Assembly: GCA_023249695.1 (NCBI GenBank)
Contig: JAHFCD010000117.1
Location: 1 to 7,010 of the forward strand
DNA length: 7,010 bases
DNA from: Elusimicrobiota bacterium
GTDB lineage: Bacteria > Elusimicrobiota > Elusimicrobia > UBA1565 > UBA9628
Direction: 5' to 3'
Of this stretch, positions 1 through 5,858 are shown piece after piece (the stretch's first letter is position 1; every line of letters starts with the position of its first letter). A program made the translations under genes and the position numbers. Below the pieces are notes generated by a model that was given only the letters and a program-made list of their open reading frames with translations, was not told the origin of the DNA and searched no databases.

Positions 1-1
1 G

Positions 2-472
2 ACCGACGTGAACCGCTCCTTGATCCGCGCCCCCGTGTCCGGCCGAGTCGTCGGCCTGACAATGCAGACCGTGGGCGGGGTGATTCCGGCGGGCGCCCGG
101 ATCATGGACATCGTTCCGAAAGACGAGCAGTTGGTCTTGGAGGCCCAGGTGCCGCCGCACCTTGTCGACCGGATGCGGCCCGGCATGCCGGCCGACATCC
201 GCTTCAGCGGATTTTCCGACATGCCGAATCTGTTCGTCGACGGGACCCTGATCTCGATCTCGGCCGATCGCTTGACCGATCCGATGACCCGCGCGCCCTA
301 CTTCCTGGCCCGCGTCGAGGTCGCGCCCGCGGGTCTCAAGAAGCTCGGCGCGCGGCGCATACAGGCCGGCATGTCCGCGAACGTGATCCTGAAGACGGGC
401 TCACGGACCATGCTCAACTATCTTCTGACCCCGCTGATCCGCCGGGTGTCGACTTCGTTCGTGGAGAGATAG
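2..472 (+). CDS. HlyD/PrtE-family type I secretion periplasmic adaptor, 3' part only
   Basis: This is the C-terminal 156 residues of a membrane fusion protein that would link an inner-membrane ABC exporter to a TolC-type channel across the periplasm. The reading frame is open to the left edge, so the start is outside the window; family members are usually about 430-450 residues. The fragment opens in the second half of the lipoyl/barrel-sandwich domain (IRAPVSGRVVGL, residues 8-19, then TVGGVIPAG, 23-31). It continues through the beta-barrel domain (LVLEAQVPP, 44-52; RPGMPADIRF, 59-68) and ends in the membrane-proximal segment with SADRLTD (87-93), PYFLARVEV (99-107) and QAGMSANVILKTGSRT (121-136). 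SADRLTD followed by PYFLARVEV and a GM.A.V...TG.RT.L.YL tail is typical of the PrtE/AprE/HlyD exporter branch rather than of RND adaptors. It ends one base before the TolC start. Substrate and ABC partner are not visible. Confidence 0.9.
   Translation, partial: TDVNRSLIRAPVSGRVVGLTMQTVGGVIPAGARIMDIVPKDEQLVLEAQVPPHLVDRMRPGMPADIRFSGFSDMPNLFVDGTLISISADRLTDPMTRAPYFLARVEVAPAGLKKLGARRIQAGMSANVILKTGSRTMLNYLLTPLIRRVSTSFVER
463..466 (+). promoter_or_regulatory. Ribosome binding site that fixes the TolC GTG start
   Basis: GGAG seven bases before the GTG at 474, embedded in the last codons of the adaptor gene. It is the clearest Shine-Dalgarno match in the window and decides the non-ATG start. Confidence 0.7.
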
Positions 473-473
473 A

Positions 474-1790
474 GTGCGGGCGATCATCTTGGTCCTGTTT
501 CTGGCCGCCCCCGCCGCGGCGACCGACCTGCTGACGGCTTACCGTGCGGCGCTGGCTCACGACGCGCTCTACCTCTCCGCCGCGGCCTCAGCCGCGGCCG
601 ATAAGAAGGAGGTGCCCAAGGCGGTCGCGGGCCTGCTGCCGGCGGTCGGCTTCACGGGCTCGGCGAGCCGCAACGACACCGAGACCACCGCCAAGGACGC
701 GCGCGGCGTGGAGACCACGAGCCGGCTCTATTACTACAGCGAGAGCTACGCGGTGACCTTGCGCCAGCCGCTGTACCGCAAGCAGAACTGGGCGCAGTTC
801 CGCGAAGCCCAGGCGCTCGCGGCGCGCGCCGACGCGTCGCTGAGGCAGGAGGCCCAGTCGCTCGCGCTGCGCGTCGCCGGCGCCTACTTCGACGCTTTAT
901 TGGCCGCGACCCAGCTCCAGATGGAGACCGCGAAAAAGAACACCTTCGAGCGCACCCTCGAGATGACGGAGAAGGCGTACAAATCGGGCGCGGGGACCGT
1001 CATCGACGTGTACGAGGTGCAGGCGCGCCGGGATCTGTCCGGAGCCTTCGAGCTCGAGGCCGAGAACGCGCTGCAGAGCGCCCGCATGATTCTTCAATCG
1101 GTCATGAACTCGGAGCCGGGCGAGCTCGCGACGATCGACGTCAAGCTCATGCCGCCCGTGGAGACCTACGGCAAGGTCGAGGATTGGCTTTTCCACGCCG
1201 AGCGCTCCAACCCGGCCCTCGCCGTGCTGCGCTTCGAGCTCGCCGCCGCCGAGCAGGAGATCGAGAAGGCCAAGAGCGGACACTATCCGACCTTGGACCT
1301 GACCGCGGCGCATCGCCGCGCCTCCAACGAGCTCGACTTCAGCCTCAACCGCGGCACGAAGACGAGCCTCTTAGGCCTCCAGCTCAGCGTGCCGATCTTC
1401 TCCGGCGGCTACGCGCACGCCTCGGTCGTGCAGAGCGAGCTTCGGGCCGAGAGGGCCCGGCAAAGGCTCGAGGCGGGCCGGCGCGAGATCGGGCTGAACG
1501 TCCGCCGCGAGTTCGGCAACGTGCGCCAGAGCGCGGCCAAGGTCGTCGCGTTCGACCGGGCCGCGGCCTCCGTCGAGCAGGCGCTTCACGGCACCGAGAA
1601 AGGCGTCGTCGCCGGCACGCGCACGACGATCGACGTGCTCAACGCGCAGGATCAGGTCTTCCGCACGCGGACCGAGCTCGCGCGGGCGAGCTGCCATTTC
1701 GCGCTGAGCTACCTCAAGCTCAAGGAAGCCGTCGGCGGGCTCGACGACTCGTCCATCGCGGCCGTCAATTCCTGGCTCCAGCCGCGCTAG
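474..1790 (+). CDS. tolC: TolC-family outer-membrane channel protein for type I secretion
   Basis: Encodes a 438-residue outer-membrane efflux channel that should trimerise into a barrel and periplasmic alpha-helical tunnel and dock with the adaptor encoded just upstream. Residues 1-16 form a very short signal peptide (hydrophobic core ILVLFLAAP, cleavage likely after APAAA). Two OEP half-repeats are visible: the first with RQPLYR (97-102) and GAGTVIDVYEVQARRDLS (172-189), the second with LSVPIFSGG (304-312) and GTRTTIDVLNAQDQVFRTRT (381-400). Alanine/glutamate-rich helices lie between them. Length is normal for the family (about 420-480). The GTG start is chosen because a good ribosome binding site, GGAG at 463-466, sits seven bases upstream inside the end of the adaptor gene and because the signal peptide begins there. 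The one-base gap implies co-transcription and probable translational coupling. The symbol is a family name; substrate specificity is unknown. The last 26 bp overlap the 3' end of a minus-strand gene. Confidence 0.93.
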   Translation: MRAIILVLFLAAPAAATDLLTAYRAALAHDALYLSAAASAAADKKEVPKAVAGLLPAVGFTGSASRNDTETTAKDARGVETTSRLYYYSESYAVTLRQPLYRKQNWAQFREAQALAARADASLRQEAQSLALRVAGAYFDALLAATQLQMETAKKNTFERTLEMTEKAYKSGAGTVIDVYEVQARRDLSGAFELEAENALQSARMILQSVMNSEPGELATIDVKLMPPVETYGKVEDWLFHAERSNPALAVLRFELAAAEQEIEKAKSGHYPTLDLTAAHRRASNELDFSLNRGTKTSLLGLQLSVPIFSGGYAHASVVQSELRAERARQRLEAGRREIGLNVRREFGNVRQSAAKVVAFDRAAASVEQALHGTEKGVVAGTRTTIDVLNAQDQVFRTRTELARASCHFALSYLKLKEAVGGLDDSSIAAVNSWLQPR

Positions 1791-2358
1791 CCACGAGGGC
1801 GTCCGGCGACTCCGTCGCCTCGCGCACGCGCAGCATCGTCAGCCGTTCCACGGCCTCGGGCGTCGCCTCGACCGCTTCCGACTCGAGGTGCACCTCGAAG
1901 GCGTAGGCCGGCGTGCCTGCGGGCTCCCGGAAGATCACGAGATAGGAGTCCTCCTCCGTCTTCTCCGCGCTCCAGGCCCGGGAATAGGAAGGATTGAGGA
2001 CGGCGCCGGCGAGGCGGCTTCGCACCGGCTTCTCATCGCCGGCCGGACGCCATTCCTGGACCAAAGCGATCGCCTCGGCGGCGTCGGGATCGACGCTCGC
2101 CGCGCGCGCCGCGACCTTCTCCGGGGCGAACGAGATGTCCCCGAGCGGCCCGGTGCAGCACAGGAAGGCCGCGAGCAGGCCGCCGACCGACAGCGCGACG
2201 GCCATGTGGCCGCGGTAGCGGTCGGGGTCGGCCTTGGTCTCGCGGCGGAGCGCGGGAGCGTGAGCGAGCTCCGCGCGCAGCCACTTCGGCGCCGTTCCCC
2301 GGCTGAGCAGAAGGGACCGGGCGATGCCTTCGAGCTCGACGTTCGTTCTCATGCGCAT
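1765..2358 (-). CDS. Unrecognised single-pass membrane protein
   Basis: A 197-residue protein that I do not recognise. Residues 1-50 are charged with several arginines. One hydrophobic segment spans about 52-71 (MAVALSVGGLLAAFLCCTGP). The rest is soluble, containing an alternating hydrophobic stretch (SYLVIFRE, 138-145, and AYAFEVHLESE, 151-161) that looks like beta strands. The long N-terminal region before the hydrophobic segment suggests a membrane anchor with the C-terminal domain outside the cytoplasm, not a cleaved signal. The double cysteine at 67-68 is not in a proper lipobox. Start: ATG at 2358 has another in-frame ATG two codons later (2352), and neither has a clear ribosome binding site. 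Other frames here are also open because of the high GC content, but this one gives the most protein-like composition. It is convergent with tolC, overlapping it by 26 bp, and lies 75 bp from the DUF952 gene on the same strand, which is upstream of it. Function cannot be assigned. Confidence 0.62.
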   Translation of the reverse strand: MRMRTNVELEGIARSLLLSRGTAPKWLRAELAHAPALRRETKADPDRYRGHMAVALSVGGLLAAFLCCTGPLGDISFAPEKVAARAASVDPDAAEAIALVQEWRPAGDEKPVRSRLAGAVLNPSYSRAWSAEKTEEDSYLVIFREPAGTPAYAFEVHLESEAVEATPEAVERLTMLRVREATESPDALVASAAGARN

Positions 2359-2433
2359 AGTCTAAGCCCGCGCGCGCGTATCGGCAATGAAACTTGGCGT
2401 GAACCCTATGGAAACGAAAGGAGAACGCCCGGC

Positions 2434-2772
2434 TCAGCGCAGGCCGGCCGGCAGGCGGTGCCGCCCGTCGGGGTCCAGGGGCAGAATCCAGGTGCGGACG
2501 ACGGCGCTCAGGGGCAGGGCGCCGTAGAGGTGGGGGAACAGCGCGCCGCCGCGCGACGGCTCCCAGATGAGGGGGGCGCCGAGCCGGTCCGGGTCGATCT
2601 CCGCCAGCACCAGCCCGCTGACGCCGGCGAAATGCCGGGCGGCGGTCTCGGCGGCCTGCGCGGCGGTCGAGAAGTGGATGAAGCCGTCCTGGAGGTCGAC
2701 CGGCGAGCCCGCGAAGCGGTCCGCGGCCCGGGCCTCGTCCCATTCGGCACCCCGAAAAATTTTGTAGATCAT
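2434..2772 (-). CDS. DUF952 family protein
   Basis: A 112-residue protein matching DUF952, a small, widespread family with no settled biochemical role. As far as I recall, the fold is grouped with ADP-ribosyltransferase-like proteins, which is family knowledge and not proof of activity. Family hallmarks are present in order: the N-terminal MIYKIF strand, W11, the block LQDGFIHFSTAAQ (27-39), the strand LVLAEIDPDRLG (54-65), LIWEPSRGG (68-76) and FPHLYG (79-84), followed by a short C-terminal strand. The conserved aspartate, histidine, glutamate and histidine positions (D29, H33, E71, H81) are intact. Length is normal for the family. The start is ATG at 2772: the frame stays open far upstream, but that extension runs antisense through the desaturase gene and has no family homology, whereas MIYKIF is the expected beginning. 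A weak GGA lies about eight bases upstream. It is transcribed divergently from the desaturase gene, 33 bp away. Confidence 0.88.
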   Translation of the reverse strand: MIYKIFRGAEWDEARAADRFAGSPVDLQDGFIHFSTAAQAAETAARHFAGVSGLVLAEIDPDRLGAPLIWEPSRGGALFPHLYGALPLSAVVRTWILPLDPDGRHRLPAGLR

Positions 2773-2805
2773 CTGGTTTTTCCGCGAGCGGCGGAATAAA
2801 TAAAA
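2773..2805. promoter_or_regulatory. Short AT-rich divergent promoter region with inverted repeat
   Basis: The 33 bp between two divergent starts is much more AT-rich than the surroundings. It contains the perfect 6-bp inverted repeat TTCCGC (2780-2785) and GCGGAA (2791-2796) around a 5-base spacer. An AT run, AATAAATAAAA, follows directly. Promoter elements for both directions must lie here or run into the flanking coding sequence. The repeat could be an operator or a short hairpin near the 5' end of the DUF952 transcript. I cannot name a cognate regulator, and none is encoded nearby. Confidence 0.4.
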
Positions 2806-3612
2806 ATGATAATAAATAGGTACATGATCATCATCGCATTCTTCCTGGCGCACTGGTTCGTTTCGCTTTTTTCGCAGACCTTCTTCATGCACCGGTACGC
2901 CTCGCACCGGATGTTCGTCATGAGCTGGGGCTGGGACCGCTTCTTCCATCTGGTGGCGTACGTCTCCCAGGGATTCTCCTATCTGAATCCGCGCGCCTAC
3001 GCGCTGCTGCACCGGCTGCATCACGCCTACAGCGACACCGGTAAGGATCCGCATTCGCCGGCGTTCTTCACGAACGTGGCGTCGATGATGATGGCGACCT
3101 TCCGCCGCTTCAGCGCCATCGGCCACGACCGCGAGGTCGTCGAAGCCCGGTTCGACGGCGGCTATCCACGCTGGCTGCTGCTGGAGAAGATCGGCGACCA
3201 TCCGCTGTCCATGGCGTTCTGGGCCGTGTTCTACGCGGCCTTCTACTTCAAGTTCGCCACGGTCTGGTGGATGTGGCTGCTCCTGCCGGCCCATTATCTG
3301 ATGGGGCCGATACACGGGGCGATCGTAAACTGGTGCGGCCACCGCTACGGCTACCGCAACTTCGCGACCAAGGATCAGTCGCGCAACACGCTGCCCTTCG
3401 ACTTCCTCACCTTGGGAGAGCTTTTCCAGAACAACCATCACCGGCAGTGCACGCGGGTCAACTTCGCCGTGCGCTGGTTCGAGTTCGACCCGTGCTACCC
3501 GATCATCCGCGCGCTGGCCGCCATTCGCGCGATCCGGATCGTGCGCCCGCTCGACGTCGACGACAGCTTGCCGGCCGACGCGCAGCCCTGGGGCGTCCCC
3601 GTCGAGGCCTGA
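2806..3612 (+). CDS. Membrane fatty-acid desaturase (acyl-CoA/acyl-lipid type, histidine-box family)
   Basis: A 268-residue integral membrane di-iron desaturase expected to insert a double bond into long acyl chains, changing membrane fluidity. All three histidine boxes are present: HRYASH (29-34), HRLHH (69-73) and QNNHH (208-212). The conserved NWCGH (175-179) resembles the segment that supplies an extra metal ligand in stearoyl-CoA desaturases. Hydrophobic stretches fit helices at about 4-27, 43-62, 132-150 and 151-172. The family signatures FSQTFFMHRYASH and NFAVRWFEFDP resemble bacterial delta-9-type desaturases. The third box starts with glutamine instead of histidine, which is allowed in [HQ]xxHH. 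There is no fused cytochrome b5, ferredoxin or reductase, so electrons must come from elsewhere. Start: ATG at 2806 has GGA ten bases upstream; a second in-frame ATG at 2824 is possible and would lose six residues. Position specificity and substrate form (CoA, ACP or lipid) cannot be read. It ends 7 bp from the convergent aldolase gene. Confidence 0.9.
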   Translation: MIINRYMIIIAFFLAHWFVSLFSQTFFMHRYASHRMFVMSWGWDRFFHLVAYVSQGFSYLNPRAYALLHRLHHAYSDTGKDPHSPAFFTNVASMMMATFRRFSAIGHDREVVEARFDGGYPRWLLLEKIGDHPLSMAFWAVFYAAFYFKFATVWWMWLLLPAHYLMGPIHGAIVNWCGHRYGYRNFATKDQSRNTLPFDFLTLGELFQNNHHRQCTRVNFAVRWFEFDPCYPIIRALAAIRAIRIVRPLDVDDSLPADAQPWGVPVEA

Positions 3613-3619
3613 CCGGGAG

Positions 3620-4297
3620 CTATTTCTTCGCCGCGCCGTAGCCGTAGGCGGCGAATTTTTCCCGGACGCGCAGAATCTCGGCGGCGTCGAGCAGCCGCGG
3701 CTCTCCGATCTGCAGGGCCCGCCAGTACATCATGGCGAGCGTCTCCGCCTCCACGGTCAGCGCCAGCGCGCGCTGCAGCGTCGGGCCCAGCACGATCAGG
3801 CCGTGGCTGCCCATCAGCGCCGCGCTGCGCCCCTCGAGCGCCTTGAGCACGAGGTCGGACAGCTCCTGGGTTCCGTAGGTGGCGTAGTCGCTGCAGCGGA
3901 TGTCGGCGCCGCCGAACAGGGCGATCATGTAGTGAAAGGCCGGTATGTCGCGCCGGAGGCAGGCGAGCGTGGTCGAGTAGCCGCTGTGGGTGTGGATGAC
4001 GGCGCCGACCTCGGGGCGGGTGCGGTAGATGTCGAGATGGAAGCGCCACTCGCTCGAGGGCTCGCGGCGGCCGGTGCTGCCGCCGTCGAAGCGCATGTGG
4101 GCCATGTCCTCGGGCTGCATGATGTCGTAGGGCATCGCGGTGGGGGTGATGAGAAAGCCGTCCGCCGAGTCTTGGCCCAGGCGCACGCTGACGTTCCCCG
4201 AGGTCCCCTGGTTGAGCCCGCGCCGTTCCAGGTCGCGGCAGGTCTCGATGATGTTGCGGCCGAGGGCGAGCTCCTGCTCCGAGAAGTTGATGCTCAA
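3620..4297 (-). CDS. Class II aldolase, L-fuculose-1-phosphate aldolase-like
   Basis: A 225-residue zinc-dependent class II aldolase/adducin-family enzyme, expected to split a sugar 1-phosphate into dihydroxyacetone phosphate and an aldehyde. It follows FucA closely from end to end: RGLNQGTSGNVSVR (26-39), the phosphate-binding LITPTAMPY (49-57), PSSEWRFH (80-87) with the catalytic glutamate E83, zinc ligands in HTHSG (H102, H104) and SHGLI (H165), and HYMIALFGG (122-130). All key residues are intact. Alternatives in the family are 5-deoxyribulose- or methylthioribulose-1-phosphate aldolase, or an epimerase; no fucose, kinase or methionine-salvage genes lie beside it to decide. Start: the open frame continues upstream without an ATG and overlaps the glycosyltransferase gene, so the real start must be a rare codon. 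TTG at 4297 matches the family N-terminus (ELALGRNIIETC) and has GGGG five bases upstream. The gene lies 35 bp after the glycosyltransferase gene and is probably co-transcribed with it. Confidence 0.88.
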   Translation of the reverse strand: MSINFSEQELALGRNIIETCRDLERRGLNQGTSGNVSVRLGQDSADGFLITPTAMPYDIMQPEDMAHMRFDGGSTGRREPSSEWRFHLDIYRTRPEVGAVIHTHSGYSTTLACLRRDIPAFHYMIALFGGADIRCSDYATYGTQELSDLVLKALEGRSAALMGSHGLIVLGPTLQRALALTVEAETLAMMYWRALQIGEPRLLDAAEILRVREKFAAYGYGAAKK

Positions 4298-4302
4298 GTG
4301 TA

Positions 4303-4330
4303 GCCCCGGCGGCGGCCTTTCGCCAGGGGC
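4303..4330 (-). promoter_or_regulatory. Hairpin covering the aldolase ribosome binding site
   Basis: The 35-bp gap between the glycosyltransferase stop and the aldolase TTG is almost filled by a GC-rich inverted repeat. GCCCC (4303-4307) pairs with GGGGC (4326-4330), and GGCG (4308-4311) with CGCC (4321-4324), with a single bulged base and a 9-base loop. On the minus-strand RNA the 3' arm holds the GGGG that would be the Shine-Dalgarno site, five bases before the TTG. No T-run follows on that strand, so it does not look like an intrinsic terminator. Confidence 0.45.
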
Positions 4331-4332
4331 GG

Positions 4333-5769
4333 CTATTTCTTGGCGCCGAGCGCCGACCGCTCGAGCAGGGCGGCGACCTGCGCGCCGGTGCCGATCGAAC
4401 GCGCCGGGCCGCCGAGGACGCGCTTCTCGTCGAGGACGACGCAAGGGCCGAGCCGGCTCAGGCGCTCCCGCCCGAGCACGCCGTCGTACGGGGGCAGGCT
4501 GCGGTAGTCGATGCCTTCGGCCGCCTCGGCGACGAGGAAGTGCGGGCGCTCGGGGAGGTAGTAGTAGCGCATCGGCAGGTAGTAATAGGTCTCGAGGTAG
4601 ACGAGGGGAAGGCGCCGGTCGGAGCCTTGGAGCGAGGCGGCCAGGCGGTCGAGGCGCGGATCGACGATCTTGCCGGAGACGAAATAGCCGACGGCGCCGG
4701 CGAGGACGAGGGCCTCGACCGCCAGGCGGGCGACGGCCGCGGGGCGGCCGGGCCGCGAGAGCACGAGCGCGAGGAGCAGGTACAGGAGCGGCGCGATCGA
4801 CGCGAAATAGCGCGCCTGCGTCACCGGGCGTCCGCAGAGGAGCTCGGCCGCGCCCACCAGGGAAATGAACGCGACGACATGCCAGAGGAGGAAGCCGAGC
4901 GCGCGCTGCTCGTCGGCGTCGCCGCCGCGACGCGCGAGACGGGCCGCGCCCGCGGCGCAGCCCGCGAGAAGGCCGGCGCCGAGCGCGGGCGTGAACCAGG
5001 CGGGAAGAAGCAGGCCCAGATACGTGACGTCGAAGAACAAGGTCCCGATCAGGCCGCACAGGTGGCGCGGGGTCAGCGGGTCGCCGACGGCGAGGTCTCC
5101 CCGGTGCATGCCGAACTGGATCAGGAAGGAGGGAAGCCACGGCAGAAAGGCCGCCGCGACGGCGGCGTGCGCGAGAATCAGGGCCTTTCGCTCGCGCGGG
5201 GAACTCCGAAAATGCCGCAGCAGCCACGACGCGTGCGCGGCGAGGATCAGGCCGAAATAGTAATGCGCGTAGAGACCGAGGGCGCCGAGCGCGGCGTAGG
5301 CGGCCCACAGCCGCCGCGTCGGGCGCTCGGTCAGCTCGAGGGCGACGCGCGCCTCGCACACGATGATCAGCGAGAGCAGGCCGTACACCCGGCCGTCCTG
5401 CGCGAGGTGGAGCCAGTACGACGATGCCGCCGCGAGGAAGAGCGCGAGCAGCCGCGCGCGGGGGGGCAGGAGGCGCTCGCTCAGGCCCCGGAACGCGAAG
5501 AGAGCCGCGACGCCGCAGAGGGCCGAGAAGACGCGCAGGCCCAGGCGCGGATCGGCGAAGAATGGAAGCCACGCGTGCATCAGAGCGGAGAACAGCGGCG
5601 GGCTCACTTCGCAGCGCAGGAGAAAATCGCGCGTCAGCGCGAGCGGCCGGGTCCCCCCGATCAGGCTCAACGCCTCGTCGAACCACAGGGACCTGCTGCC
5701 CAGGTACGCAAAGCGCAGCGCGGCGCCGAAAATGAGGAGGACGCTCGTCGGAGCGAGGCGTGAAATCAC
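4333..5769 (-). CDS. GT39/ArnT-like polytopic membrane glycosyltransferase
   Basis: A 478-residue GT-C-fold membrane protein that should use a lipid-linked (polyprenyl-phosphate) sugar donor and act on the outer face of the inner membrane. Near the N-terminus, after the first helix, is SLWFDEALS (27-35) with the conserved Asp-Glu pair (D31, E32). It is followed by the typical SPPLFSALMHAWLPFF (56-71) and QDGRVYGL (124-131). Roughly ten hydrophobic helices run to about residue 365, including the TQARYFASIAPLLYLLLALV segment (318-337), with the Arg-Tyr pair common in this family. The last 110 residues are soluble and tyrosine-rich (clusters at 395-397 and 402-404). The start is GTG at 5769, since no ATG lies near the N-terminus and the first helix begins right after it. 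There is no Shine-Dalgarno site. Donor and acceptor (protein, lipid A, polysaccharide) cannot be inferred. It is divergent from the MoxR gene and upstream of the aldolase gene on the same strand. Confidence 0.85.
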   Translation of the reverse strand: MISRLAPTSVLLIFGAALRFAYLGSRSLWFDEALSLIGGTRPLALTRDFLLRCEVSPPLFSALMHAWLPFFADPRLGLRVFSALCGVAALFAFRGLSERLLPPRARLLALFLAAASSYWLHLAQDGRVYGLLSLIIVCEARVALELTERPTRRLWAAYAALGALGLYAHYYFGLILAAHASWLLRHFRSSPRERKALILAHAAVAAAFLPWLPSFLIQFGMHRGDLAVGDPLTPRHLCGLIGTLFFDVTYLGLLLPAWFTPALGAGLLAGCAAGAARLARRGGDADEQRALGFLLWHVVAFISLVGAAELLCGRPVTQARYFASIAPLLYLLLALVLSRPGRPAAVARLAVEALVLAGAVGYFVSGKIVDPRLDRLAASLQGSDRRLPLVYLETYYYLPMRYYYLPERPHFLVAEAAEGIDYRSLPPYDGVLGRERLSRLGPCVVLDEKRVLGGPARSIGTGAQVAALLERSALGAKK

Positions 5770-5775
5770 GGGCCG

Positions 5776-5781
5776 ATTATG
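5776..5781 (-). promoter_or_regulatory. Candidate -10 element immediately before the glycosyltransferase GTG
   Basis: The minus strand reads CATAAT, five of six matches to the sigma-70 -10 consensus, ending six bases before the GTG start at 5769. Transcription would then begin at or next to the start codon, giving a leaderless or nearly leaderless message, in keeping with the missing Shine-Dalgarno site. No convincing -35 box lies 16-18 bases further upstream, so this is tentative. Confidence 0.3.
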
Positions 5782-5810
5782 CCATAACTCCGCGCCGTCC
5801 GCTCCCGGTC

Positions 5811-5839
5811 TTGCGAGGCGGGCGTTCTCCGGTTATGCT
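5811..5839 (+). promoter_or_regulatory. Candidate sigma-70-type promoter for the MoxR-DUF58 unit
   Basis: TTGCGA (5811-5816) and TATGCT (5834-5839) are separated by 17 bases. Each hexamer matches four of six consensus positions. Transcription would start near 5846, about 13 bases before the ATG at 5859, and would exclude the earlier in-frame ATG at 5835 as a start because that lies inside the -10 box. Two moderate hexamers in an 89-bp gap can occur by chance. Confidence 0.4.
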
Positions 5840-5858
5840 TGGGCGCGCACCCAACCCC

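Noticed and set aside
2387..2540. Small plus-strand frame starting with ATG at 2387, near a strong AAGGAG.
   Set aside because: The AAGGAG (around 2418) lies inside this frame, not before its start; the peptide is arginine-rich and mostly antisense to the DUF952 gene.
1888..2799. A 303-residue plus-strand frame across the unknown gene and the DUF952 gene.
   Set aside because: It runs antisense to both genes, is rich in glycine, arginine and alanine without motifs, and has no plausible start signal.
2773..3441. A 335-residue minus-strand frame giving the DUF952 protein a long N-terminal extension.
   Set aside because: The extension is antisense to the desaturase gene, which has intact histidine boxes. 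The extra residues have low-complexity shadow composition, and the DUF952 start fits MIYKIF.
4303..4330. The hairpin as an intrinsic terminator after the glycosyltransferase gene.
   Set aside because: On the minus strand it is followed by TACACTTG, with no T-run. On the plus strand no gene ends there.
3611..4344. The aldolase and glycosyltransferase genes share GCTATTTCTT at their 3' ends, so both proteins end in Lys-Lys before TAG.
   Set aside because: Only ten bases are shared and they mostly encode the same short tail. There is no longer repeat or duplication around them, so it is probably coincidence or codon preference.
4298..5686. A very long minus-strand open frame that fuses an arginine/proline-rich stretch to the aldolase.
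   Set aside because: Only the part from 4297 downward has family homology. The upstream part is the shifted frame of the glycosyltransferase gene, open because of high GC, so it is not a fusion protein.
4540..5763. A 407-residue plus-strand frame antisense to the glycosyltransferase gene.
   Set aside because: It is charged and repetitive, typical of the antisense of a leucine/alanine-rich membrane protein. The minus-strand protein has clear GT39-like motifs.
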